Positions 8,358-14,879 of a stretch of 52,320 nt of DNA are shown here, in pieces. The position numbers and the translations under genes were made by a program. The stretch comes from Deltaproteobacteria bacterium. Lineage in GTDB: Bacteria; Desulfobacterota; DSM-4660; Desulfatiglandales; HGW-15. The notes under the pieces were generated by a model. It made no database searches. It saw only the letters and a list, made by a program, of their open reading frames with translations, and was not told the DNA's origin. Each line of letters opens with the position of its first letter. The first letter of the stretch is position 1. The stretch covers positions 1 to 52,320 of the forward strand of contig JAFDEE010000033.1 in the NCBI GenBank assembly GCA_019310525.1. The letters run 5' to 3'.

Positions 8358-8801
8358 GTGAAAATTGATGAAATCAATATCGCCATCATCCGTCACCTCA
8401 AGGACGGACGCAAGTCTTTTCATGATATCGCCACCGCCCTATCGGTTTCGGAAAATACGGTCCGGGCTAGGGCCAACAAACTGATGGAAGAGGGCTTGCT
8501 GGATGTATCGGGTCTCGTAGATCCTGAACTGCTTCCCGGGCACATGGTCGCCCTGATAGGGGTTAAGCTGGGATGTATGGATCTCGTTAAGAAGGGCAAA
8601 GAGTTCAGCGAACTGAAAGGTGTCGTATCCGTAGCGGTAGTAACTGGCCGCTTCGATCTTATTCTCCAAATCCTGCTAAACAACGAGTTTGGACTCCTTG
8701 AGTTTTATACCGAGGAGGTATCCCGAATTAAAGATGTCCAATCCGTTGAAACCTTTGTAGTATACAAGGCTTACAACATGAAAGTGCCCTATATCCTGTA
8801 A
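8358..8801 (+). CDS. Lrp/AsnC family transcriptional regulator
   Basis: A 147-residue one-component regulator. An N-terminal winged helix-turn-helix (about residues 3-55: IDEINIAIIRHLKDGRKSF, then ATALSVSENTVRARANKLMEEG) is followed by a RAM/ACT-like effector domain (about 65-145: VALIGVKLG and VVTGRFDLIL). Family members form octamers and sense amino acids or other small molecules. The GTG start at 8358 is preferred because GGAGG lies nine bases upstream and the family usually begins directly at the IDxIN helix; a TTG at 8319 would add 13 unrelated residues. It is transcribed divergently from lpdA, which it may regulate, though no operator was identified. Confidence 0.9.
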   Translation: MKIDEINIAIIRHLKDGRKSFHDIATALSVSENTVRARANKLMEEGLLDVSGLVDPELLPGHMVALIGVKLGCMDLVKKGKEFSELKGVVSVAVVTGRFDLILQILLNNEFGLLEFYTEEVSRIKDVQSVETFVVYKAYNMKVPYIL

Positions 8802-9093
8802 TCCTTGTGTGAAACGAAAGCCTTTTTCCGCCCACCAGATGGCCTTGCCCTCTGCAACATGGATGCGTACCAGCCGTGCTCTCTCCGAGGTTTCGATATC
8901 CTCATCACCTTCCATGATTCAAAGACATTGACAGGGAGGGGAAAATCTTTCATGATCTAGGCCATTCCGATCCGGGGCAATAATGGGATCAGGGTGATCA
9001 TTAACAGGCTGTTGAAGGAGAGGCGGAGGATAGGATTCCAGCGGGTTTGGAGTTGATGAACCGGACGAAAAATAGTGGACAAATCCATTCCGT
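8802..9093. other. Intergenic region before tRNA-Leu
   Basis: No gene recognised. A TTGACA occurs at 8929-8934, far upstream of the tRNA. TTAACAGGCTGTTGAA at 9001-9016 resembles the end of a common class of short bacterial intergenic repeats, but no matching partner is in this window. Confidence 0.3.
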
Positions 9094-9178
9094 GCGAGAG
9101 TGGCGGAACTGGTAGACGCGCTGGACTTAGGATCCAGTCTCTTCGGAGGTAGGGGTTCGAGTCCCCTCTCTCGCACCA
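9094..9178 (+). tRNA. tRNA-Leu (anticodon UAG)
   Basis: A 7-bp acceptor stem GCGAGAG / CTCTCGC closes the gene at 9094-9100 and 9168-9174. The D-arm contains GGTAGA. The anticodon stem CTGGA / TCCAG encloses the loop CTTAGGA, giving anticodon UAG. A long variable arm (CTCTTCGGAG) typical of leucine tRNAs follows, then the T-arm GGGGTTCGAGTCCCC. The discriminator is A and CCA is encoded at 9176-9178. It reads CUA and CUG. Confidence 0.97.
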
Positions 9179-9333
9179 CCGGCATAAATACCCAAAGAGG
9201 CCTTTTCTGAAACCCTCTCTCTAAAGGCCTTTCACGCCCCTTTGTCGAAACGAGCCAAGGTCGAAAAGGTCCGGGATTCACTAGCGATTTCACTCATCCG
9301 GGCTGTGCTTCCTGGAGAGAAAACGAGAGAGCC

Positions 9334-10446
9334 ATGATCGATTTTGAAATCGCCGGTAACAGCCTCTGGCATATCATCTCACTCTTTGCAATCCTTTTGG
9401 CCGGATTTTTGGGTGGAAAAATCGCCAGGCTGGTTCTTCTGAAGACCTCGGGACAATTCGAAAAAAAGCAGAAGCCGATCCTATCCATCGTGATGAGTTC
9501 TCTTGCCAAAGGGGTGGTATTCCTTTCCGTAGTGATCGCGTTTTCCATCGGCCAGGGAATCCTGAGTTTAGGACCGGGGGCCGCCGAACTTTTTAAAACT
9601 CTTACAGCGATACTCGTCAGCGTGGCCGTGGGATACCTCCTTTACTGGCTGGTGGAAGTCCCCAACACCTGGCTCACGAACATCTCGGCCAAAACCGAGA
9701 GCCGCCTGGACGACATGATCGTCCCCATCGTACGAAAAAGCCTCCGATTCACCATCGTAATACTGGTCCTGGTTCAGATCGCCCAACTCCTCAGCGACAA
9801 ACCCATAACCTCCATAATCGCAGGCCTCGGCATCGGCGGTCTGGCCGTCGCCCTGGCCGCCCAGGACACCATCAAAAACATCTTCGGCTCCATCATCCTC
9901 TTTGCAGACAAACCCTTTCAACTCGGGGATCGGATCGTAGTGGACGGCCACGACGGACCCGTGGAGGAAGTCGGCCTGCGGTCGACCCGCATACGCACGC
10001 TGGACGGCCACCTGGTCACCGTCCCCAACGGAGAACTTGCCAACAAGACCATCCGAAACATCGGGAAACGCCCTTACATCCGGCGAATCGCCAACATCAC
10101 CATCACTTACGACACCCCTCCCGAAAAGGTGGACCGGGCCTTGGAGATCCTCCGGGAAATCCTGGACAATCACGAGGGCATGCACCCTGATTACCCTCCC
10201 CGGGTCTATTTCAGCGACTTCAACGCCGAATCCCTCAACCTTATGGTGATTTACTGGTACCACCCCCCCAATTACTGGGATTACATGGCCTTCTCCGAAC
10301 GATTCAACAGGGAAGTTCTCCGCCGGTTCAATGAAGAGGGAATCGAATTCGCTTTCCCCACCCAAACTCTATACCTGGCAGGCGACCCATCGAGACCCCT
10401 CACCCTGAGGCTTCGACGATTGGATCAGCAACCCGACGATCCCTGA
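9334..10446 (+). CDS. MscS-family mechanosensitive ion channel
   Basis: Inner-membrane channel that opens on membrane tension to release solutes during osmotic downshock. At 370 residues it has about five hydrophobic segments: near residues 10-35, 48-75, 85-108, 130-152 and a final pore helix. The pore helix is the MscS hallmark, rich in Gly and Ala (IIAGLGIGGLAVALAAQD) and followed by TIKNIFGSIILFADKPF and QLGDRI, the start of the cytoplasmic beta domain. The C-terminal vestibule region ends near FPTQTLYLAGDPSRP. It has more membrane helices than E. coli MscS (three), like the YnaI/YbdG types. It is preceded by a GAGAG-type ribosome-binding site and stands alone. Confidence 0.92.
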   Translation: MIDFEIAGNSLWHIISLFAILLAGFLGGKIARLVLLKTSGQFEKKQKPILSIVMSSLAKGVVFLSVVIAFSIGQGILSLGPGAAELFKTLTAILVSVAVGYLLYWLVEVPNTWLTNISAKTESRLDDMIVPIVRKSLRFTIVILVLVQIAQLLSDKPITSIIAGLGIGGLAVALAAQDTIKNIFGSIILFADKPFQLGDRIVVDGHDGPVEEVGLRSTRIRTLDGHLVTVPNGELANKTIRNIGKRPYIRRIANITITYDTPPEKVDRALEILREILDNHEGMHPDYPPRVYFSDFNAESLNLMVIYWYHPPNYWDYMAFSERFNREVLRRFNEEGIEFAFPTQTLYLAGDPSRPLTLRLRRLDQQPDDP

Positions 10447-10581
10447 TGACCCCCTTGCCCATTCGATCCAGGGGACGCGACCTTGATTCCTCTCTCCTGC
10501 CGTCCCCCATTCATCACTTTCCCTATTCAAGATTTTCCTCTTTGCTGCCGATATAGGGTCGTAATCTGGGAGAGAACGGGT
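10447..10581. other. Short intergenic stretch after the MscS gene
   Basis: Nothing recognised besides a GGAGAG element at 10568-10573 preceding the mini-gene at 10582. The following 10660-10894 is also without a recognisable gene or terminator. Confidence 0.3.
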
Positions 10582-10659
10582 ATGTTGCGGATTATCAAAG
10601 AAACCTGGTGGTCCCTGGTCATTATCCTTTTAGGTGCTTATCTCTTCTGGCTCACCTGA
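10582..10659 (+). CDS. Possible 25-residue single-pass membrane peptide
   Basis: ATG at 10582 to TGA at 10659 encodes a short basic N-terminus (MLRIIKET), then WW and a continuous hydrophobic helix of about 16 residues ending LFWLT. A GGGAGAG purine stretch lies about ten bases before the ATG. Charge distribution is that of a small inner-membrane protein with the N-terminus inside. No family is recognised. It lies between the MscS gene and the BamE-like gene, both envelope functions. The length is too short to exclude chance. Confidence 0.4.
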   Translation: MLRIIKETWWSLVIILLGAYLFWLT

Positions 10660-10894
10660 TCCGGAAACCGAGAGTTTTCCCATTCAAAACCAGGCCACCC
10701 TTTTCCTTTCAGGATATCCTTTTCCGGAAAGCCTTGCCTCCCATATTATCTTCTGCTAGTGTATTGTTCTACATACGTTGCAATGCCCTGAAAAAATCCG
10801 CGGACCCGGTTGAGCCGATCTTTTTCGATTGGATGGATCGATGTTTCCCCCTGGGTCCGACATGTTCCCAACTCGGGGCACACCCTTACGGATC

Positions 10895-11305
10895 ATGACA
10901 CCCATAAAGCTTCCCAAAAGGTTTGCACTTTACAGAATCACCCTTCTGCTGATTCTGTCTCTTTCCCTTCTGATTCCTGTCCATTCCCGGGCCGAAGACG
11001 GAGAGATCATCCAACTTAGACGAAAGGTATCTGAACTCGAAAAAAGAATCAGGGATCTCGAGACCCGCCTCCAGGAATGCGAAAAGTATGGGATCTCCGA
11101 AAACATTTCTGAAAACGGTTGGCGCAACAAAAAGAACTGGCGGCGCCTCCAGGTGGGGATGAAGAGGGGCCAGGTAGAGGCCCTTCTTGGAAAGCCGGTT
11201 AAGGTCATCAAGGGAGTCCGGACCCTCTGGTACTACCCAAACATCTTTTGCGGTTACGTATCCTTCGATGAGAAGGGGAAGGTTACCGGTTGGAGTGAGC
11301 CGTAA
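10895..11305 (+). CDS. Periplasmic BamE/SmpA-like protein with coiled coil
   Basis: The chosen ATG at 10895 gives a signal peptide: LPKRFALYR basic part, then ITLLLILSLSLLIPV, cleavage near HSRAEDG. Next comes a predicted coiled coil of about 30 residues (LRRKVSELEKRIRDLETRL). The C-terminal domain (about residues 80-136) begins WRRLQVGMKRGQVEALLGKP, the recurring opening of SmpA/BamE folds, and ends in a beta strand with a Gly-Lys-Val-Thr turn. BamE is an accessory lipoprotein of outer-membrane beta-barrel assembly; this protein lacks a lipobox Cys at the signal cleavage, so it is a soluble relative rather than BamE itself. The ribosome-binding site is weak and the upstream frame is open to 10829. 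Confidence 0.75.
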   Translation: MTPIKLPKRFALYRITLLLILSLSLLIPVHSRAEDGEIIQLRRKVSELEKRIRDLETRLQECEKYGISENISENGWRNKKNWRRLQVGMKRGQVEALLGKPVKVIKGVRTLWYYPNIFCGYVSFDEKGKVTGWSEP

Positions 11306-11466
11306 AAACTGACTCGGTGATCTCGGGATCTGAGACCGCCGGCCGTCAATCTTCGATCAGGTGGAACAGGAAAGAATAAGGATTATACCAGTGATGATTT
11401 GAGACAGAAATTTCTCCCCATACATCAGGAAGTCAAAAACAGACTCTCTCTTTCCTTTTCTCTTTC

Positions 11467-11607
11467 TCAAGAGGGACTTTCGGCCGCAAGTTCGGCCAGG
11501 ATTTCCCGGTTCCGCTGGATTCGCTTCATGTCCGCTTTTCGATTGGCCTTGTTCGGCCTTTTCTTGCCTTTCCGGATGGCCCGGACTTTCTTTGTCTTGG
11601 AAGCCAT
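11467..11607 (-). CDS. Very basic 46-residue mini-protein (MASKTKK type)
   Basis: ATG at 11607 is preceded by GGGAGG (spacing 11). The product opens MASKTKKVRAIRKGKK and continues with KRIQRNREILAEL, about 18 Lys and Arg in 46 residues, with an acidic-tipped C-terminal helix. It looks like a small ribosomal or RNA-binding protein, but I do not recognise a named ribosomal protein. The gene follows the SPOUT methyltransferase by 69 bases on the same strand, suggesting co-transcription. The pairing with an rRNA/tRNA methyltransferase and a second basic mini-protein upstream supports an RNA-associated role by inference. Confidence 0.65.
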   Translation of the reverse strand: MASKTKKVRAIRKGKKRPNKANRKADMKRIQRNREILAELAAESPS

Positions 11608-11676
11608 ATCTCTAATTACCTCCCTAATGCCCGTCCAAAAATAAGACGGCTTTTTTATCCTCAACCTGCAAAATTG

Positions 11677-12483
11677 TCAAGACGTATTTTTCACGAAAGT
11701 CTCCACGGTTCGTTCCCACCCATCCTTACCGAACCTCCAAAGAAAAAGCGCGATTCCCGTCGCCATAGCGGCGTTCAGGGATTCAACCCCCGGCACCATA
11801 GGGATCCCCACGGTCTCCAGATGATCCATTCCCCCGGGGAGCCCCGGGCCCTCAAGACCCGGAAGGAGGCCAAATACGGGAGGGAAGCAGAAAGAGCGGA
11901 TGTCCTTGCCGGAAGGGGAAAGGGCCACGACGGGGTTTTCCGGCTCCATCAACGCTTTTATTGAAGGACCTTTTACCAAGGGAACCCGGAAAAGGCAACT
12001 CCCGGCGGCCCTGAGGCACTTGGGATGAAAGGGGTGGGCCGACTCCTCCAGCAGGACCACTCGTGGGACCCCGAACGCCGCCCCCGCCCGGATCACGGCC
12101 CCCACGTTCGCCGGGTCCTGGAAAGGAACGAAAAGGGTGCATCCCCGGGGCCAATGACCCGGATCCCATTTGTCGAGACGGGGTGCCCGGAGGAGCAGAA
12201 CAGGCCCTCCTGTCCCGAAGATATCCACCTCCCTGAAAAGCGCCGGACTCAGGCGATAAAGGGGGAGGCCCGCCGGTACGGCCAACCCCGAAATCTTCCG
12301 CCCTTCCTTCAAGACCAGTGCTTCGCAAAGGTCGGGAAAGTCCCGGAGGATTTCTCCGACCTGCCGGGCCCCATAAAGGAGTGTGTATCCCGATTTTTTA
12401 ACCCCTCTGGGACCGGACACTTTGACAAGCATCTTGAAAAATGAATTGTTCCGGCTGGCGATCTTCACTCCTTCCATGGACAT
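11677..12483 (-). CDS. SpoU/TrmH-family RNA 2'-O-methyltransferase
   Basis: A SPOUT-class enzyme that transfers a methyl group from S-adenosylmethionine to a ribose 2'-OH of rRNA or tRNA. The N-terminal part (about residues 1-95) resembles the SpoU substrate-binding domain. The trefoil-knot domain shows motif 1 QDPANVGAVIRAGAAFG, motif 2 FGLLPGLEGPGLP and motif 3 IPMVPGVESLNAAMATGIAL. Motif 2 normally begins ALVLGxE; here LLPGLEG is slightly divergent. Which nucleotide it modifies is not deducible; RlmB is a separate gene in this window (42699). The start could be ATG 12483 or ATG 12477, which are in frame and two codons apart. Confidence 0.85.
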   Translation of the reverse strand: MSMEGVKIASRNNSFFKMLVKVSGPRGVKKSGYTLLYGARQVGEILRDFPDLCEALVLKEGRKISGLAVPAGLPLYRLSPALFREVDIFGTGGPVLLLRAPRLDKWDPGHWPRGCTLFVPFQDPANVGAVIRAGAAFGVPRVVLLEESAHPFHPKCLRAAGSCLFRVPLVKGPSIKALMEPENPVVALSPSGKDIRSFCFPPVFGLLPGLEGPGLPGGMDHLETVGIPMVPGVESLNAAMATGIALFLWRFGKDGWERTVETFVKNTS

Positions 12484-12666
12484 TCATCCCTGGACGGCCG
12501 AACTCTTGTCCCCCGGCGCCCCGGGAAAGGTCCAAGCCCAACCTTTTCGGGCGGGCCACTCAGGAACCCGGTCAGCGATCTAAGATCATCGGCTGAAAGG
12601 GTCCGGGGGCGAAAAGTCCCGGCGATGGATGGAACCCCGTATCCCGCCATCCATAGCTTAGCCCCC
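12484..12666. other. GC-rich spacer with hairpin between mini-protein and methyltransferase
   Basis: No gene is recognised in this 183-base spacer, which has several GC-rich inverted repeats. The clearest is ATGGATGG (12625-12632) with CCATCCAT (12647-12654), a perfect 8-bp stem with a 14-base loop. A frame open on the minus strand through this region has no support other than its length. Confidence 0.4.
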
Positions 12667-12783
12667 TTAGCGGGAGGACGATGCACCAAATTTTTCTCTG
12701 TTCCGTTGCTTCAACCTCTTCTGCCTTCGCCTGCGGCGGCGTTCTATCTCTCGCCTGCGCTCGATCTTCTTGTGTCTTGCCAT
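12667..12783 (-). CDS. Arg-rich 38-residue mini-protein (MARHKK type)
   Basis: ATG at 12783 is preceded by AGGAGG with a ten-base spacing. The 38-residue product opens MARHKKIERRREIERR, continues with a run of Arg and Lys and ends GASSSR, about half of all residues being Arg or Lys. A promoter (12905-12933) and a hairpin-containing leader precede it, so it is very likely expressed. It resembles in composition small ribosome-bound proteins, but I recognise no specific family. The methyltransferase gene follows 183 bases downstream on the same strand. Confidence 0.7.
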   Translation of the reverse strand: MARHKKIERRREIERRRRRRQKRLKQRNREKFGASSSR

Positions 12784-12815
12784 ATTGTTCTTTCCTCCTG
12801 ATTCTCATTTTTTCA

Positions 12816-12848
12816 CGACCCGAAAACGGCTGCTTCCCCGGCGGGTCG
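12816..12848 (-). promoter_or_regulatory. Stem-loop in the leader of the Arg-rich mini-gene
   Basis: CGACCCG (12816-12822) and CGGGTCG (12842-12848) form a perfect 7-bp stem with a 19-base loop, lying between the promoter at 12905 and the ribosome-binding site. On the minus strand it is followed by GTGAAAAAATG, so it is not a terminator for that direction. It could be an autoregulatory leader, as is common for ribosomal protein genes. Confidence 0.4.
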
Positions 12849-12904
12849 GAACAGTACTTGGTCAAAAAGAACCGGGATCCACGCCCCGGATTACTCCCCC
12901 TTAC

Positions 12905-12933
12905 CTATAAAGGCTTGAAAGGCCCCTCGTCAA
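12905..12933 (-). promoter_or_regulatory. Probable promoter of the Arg-rich mini-gene
   Basis: Minus strand TTGACG (12933-12928), 17-base spacer, TTATAG (12910-12905). The transcript would carry a leader of about 115 bases before the ATG at 12783. Confidence 0.6.
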
Positions 12934-13005
12934 CAAATAAAACCTCAAACCCCTTACCTGCTAGAACGCCTCCCGAACACGGTCTCCTGGTCCGGCAATT
13001 TCCTG

Positions 13006-13034
13006 TTGACCGTCATGGGATCTTTTCCTATATT
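13006..13034 (+). promoter_or_regulatory. Probable speE promoter
   Basis: TTGACC at 13006-13011, 17-base spacer, TATATT at 13029-13034, with the speE ATG 50 bases after the -10 box. It is back to back with the mini-gene promoter at 12905-12933. Confidence 0.65.
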
Positions 13035-13083
13035 CGCCCAGGTGGCTTCACGTTGTTCAAATCCCCTTTTCGCGAGGAACCTA

Positions 13084-13986
13084 ATGGTGGATACAAAAGA
13101 AATGAATATCGGACTGGTGGATTTTGATCCCAAAAACAACCAGATCGTGGACTTGTGGTTTCAAGACAGTATCGAGTTCGGGCACGGATGCAGTCTTCAC
13201 ATCAGGATCAAAAACGTCCTCTATCATGCCCGTTCCGATTTCCAGGAGATCGTAATCTTTGAAACCGAAAAGCTTGGAAGGATGCTCGTCATCGATGGGA
13301 TTACCATGCTCACGGAATACGACGAGCACGCTTACCATGAAATGATCGTCCACGTTCCCCTCCTGCTGCACCCGAAACCTTCAAGGGTACTGGTCATCGG
13401 CGGGGGGGACGGCGGCACCGTAAGGGAGGTCGTCAAACATGCAGAGGTGGAGTCCGTCCATGTATGTGAAATAGACAGACAGGTGGTCGAATCCTGCCGC
13501 CGTTACTTGCCTTCCCTGGCCTCCTCTTTTGATGACCCCCGGGTTGAGGTCTTTTATGAAGACGGCGCCCGTTTCGTGAAGGAACATCCAGACTCTTACG
13601 ATATCATCATCGTTGATTCGACCGATCCCCTTGGGCCCGGCCAGATCTTATTCCAGAGACCCTTTTACGAGGACATGAAGCAATGCTTGAGGGGGCAGGG
13701 TATTGCAGTCACCCAATGTGAATCCATTTACCTCCATGAAGACGTCATCCGCGGGGTTCACTCCTTTGCGAAAGAACTCTTCCCCAAGACGGGATACTAT
13801 TACACCCTTGTCCCCACTTACCCGAGCGGGACCATAGGGTTCTACTTCTGTTCTCTCGGGCGGGATCCATTAGAGGATATCGACGAAGAAAGGGCTTTGC
13901 GGCTTCCGGGGCTGAAGTATTATACTCCACAAGTCCACCGCTCCGCCTTCACCTTGCCCCTTTTCGCCGCCCGGTTTCTGGAATAA
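13084..13986 (+). CDS. speE: Polyamine aminopropyltransferase (spermidine synthase)
   Basis: Transfers the aminopropyl group of decarboxylated S-adenosylmethionine to putrescine or a related diamine. The sequence has the N-terminal beta domain (VDLWFQDSIEFGHG, and FGRMLVIDG-like LGRMLVIDGITMLTEYDEHAYHEM), the Rossmann motif VLVIGGGDGGTVREVVKH, the acidic CEIDRQVVE and the catalytic-loop DSTDPLGPGQILFQRPFYE. At 300 residues the length is normal. The ATG at 13084 has GAGG six bases upstream; the frame is open to 13006 but the extension falls over the promoter. No speD or speA is nearby. Substrate preference, spermidine versus norspermidine, cannot be read from the sequence. Confidence 0.93.
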   Translation: MVDTKEMNIGLVDFDPKNNQIVDLWFQDSIEFGHGCSLHIRIKNVLYHARSDFQEIVIFETEKLGRMLVIDGITMLTEYDEHAYHEMIVHVPLLLHPKPSRVLVIGGGDGGTVREVVKHAEVESVHVCEIDRQVVESCRRYLPSLASSFDDPRVEVFYEDGARFVKEHPDSYDIIIVDSTDPLGPGQILFQRPFYEDMKQCLRGQGIAVTQCESIYLHEDVIRGVHSFAKELFPKTGYYYTLVPTYPSGTIGFYFCSLGRDPLEDIDEERALRLPGLKYYTPQVHRSAFTLPLFAARFLE

Positions 13987-14030
13987 CACAGGGGGAGCCC
14001 AGTTCAGGTCAGGGGTCCCGCCTTGGGGGT

Positions 14031-14879
14031 TCAGGAAGCAACCTGCTCCAACTCCAAGCTCAAATCCACAGCCCGGACCGAATGGGTCAGGGCCCCGACC
14101 GAGATGATATCCACCCCGGTCCCGGCCACTTCCCCAATGGAATCAAGGTCGATTCCTCCAGATGCCTCGACAAGGACCTTTCCCCCCGCGATCTTGACGG
14201 CCTCCCTCATCTGTTCGACACTCATGTTGTCCAGGAGCACGGCGTCCGCACCCGCCTGAATGGCCTCCTTGAGTCCCGCCAGGTCTTCCACCTCGACCTC
14301 AATTTTCAGGGTATGGGGTATCCCGGCCCTGGCCAGTTCCACTGCACGCCCGATGGAGCCCGCGGCGGCGATATGGTTGTCCTTGATCAGGACGCCGTCA
14401 TAGAGGCCCATGCGGTGATTATACCCGCCTCCCATCCTGACGGCATACTTGTCCAGATACCGCAGGCCCGGGACTGTCTTCCGGGTGTCCGTCACCCTGA
14501 CCTTCGAAGAACCGGCTCTTTCCACGAAACGGTGCGTCAAGGTGGCGATTCCGCTCATTCGCTGCAACAGGTTCAAGGCCGTGCGCTCTCCCATAAGGAT
14601 ACCCCGGATCCCACCCTTGAGCCGGCAGACTTTCTCGCCCCCCTGAACCCGATCCCCGTCTCGGTGATAGGGCTCCATCCGAATGTCGGGAGACAAGAGT
14701 TCGAAGACCCGGTTAAAGACTTTCAACCCCGCCAGTACCAATTCCTCCTTGGCGATGAGAATAGCGCTTCCCTGTGAATCGGGTTCGATCAAGGCCTCCG
14801 TGGTGATATCCCCGGGACCGATATCCTCCTCGAGAACCCTTCGGAGAAGGGGGTCCAATGAAAAGGAAAAATCATTCAT
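14031..14879 (-). CDS. nadC: Nicotinate-nucleotide pyrophosphorylase (quinolinate phosphoribosyltransferase)
   Basis: Converts quinolinate and PRPP to nicotinate mononucleotide in de novo NAD synthesis. Typical blocks are LLRRVLEEDIGPGDITTEALI near the N-terminus, GERTALNLLQRMSGIAT, RVTDTRKTVPGLRYLDKYA with GGGYNHRMGLYDG, then LIKDNHI and VLLDNMS. At 282 residues the length is normal. The ATG overlaps the end of valS by eight bases, indicating translational coupling and one transcript. nadA and nadB are not in view. Confidence 0.95.
   Translation of the reverse strand: MNDFSFSLDPLLRRVLEEDIGPGDITTEALIEPDSQGSAILIAKEELVLAGLKVFNRVFELLSPDIRMEPYHRDGDRVQGGEKVCRLKGGIRGILMGERTALNLLQRMSGIATLTHRFVERAGSSKVRVTDTRKTVPGLRYLDKYAVRMGGGYNHRMGLYDGVLIKDNHIAAAGSIGRAVELARAGIPHTLKIEVEVEDLAGLKEAIQAGADAVLLDNMSVEQMREAVKIAGGKVLVEASGGIDLDSIGEVAGTGVDIISVGALTHSVRAVDLSLELEQVAS

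Noticed and set aside
12465-12689. Minus-strand frame of 74 codons between the mini-gene and the methyltransferase
   Set aside because: It overlaps the starts and ends of both neighbours, has GC-rich composition typical of chance frames and no ribosome-binding site.
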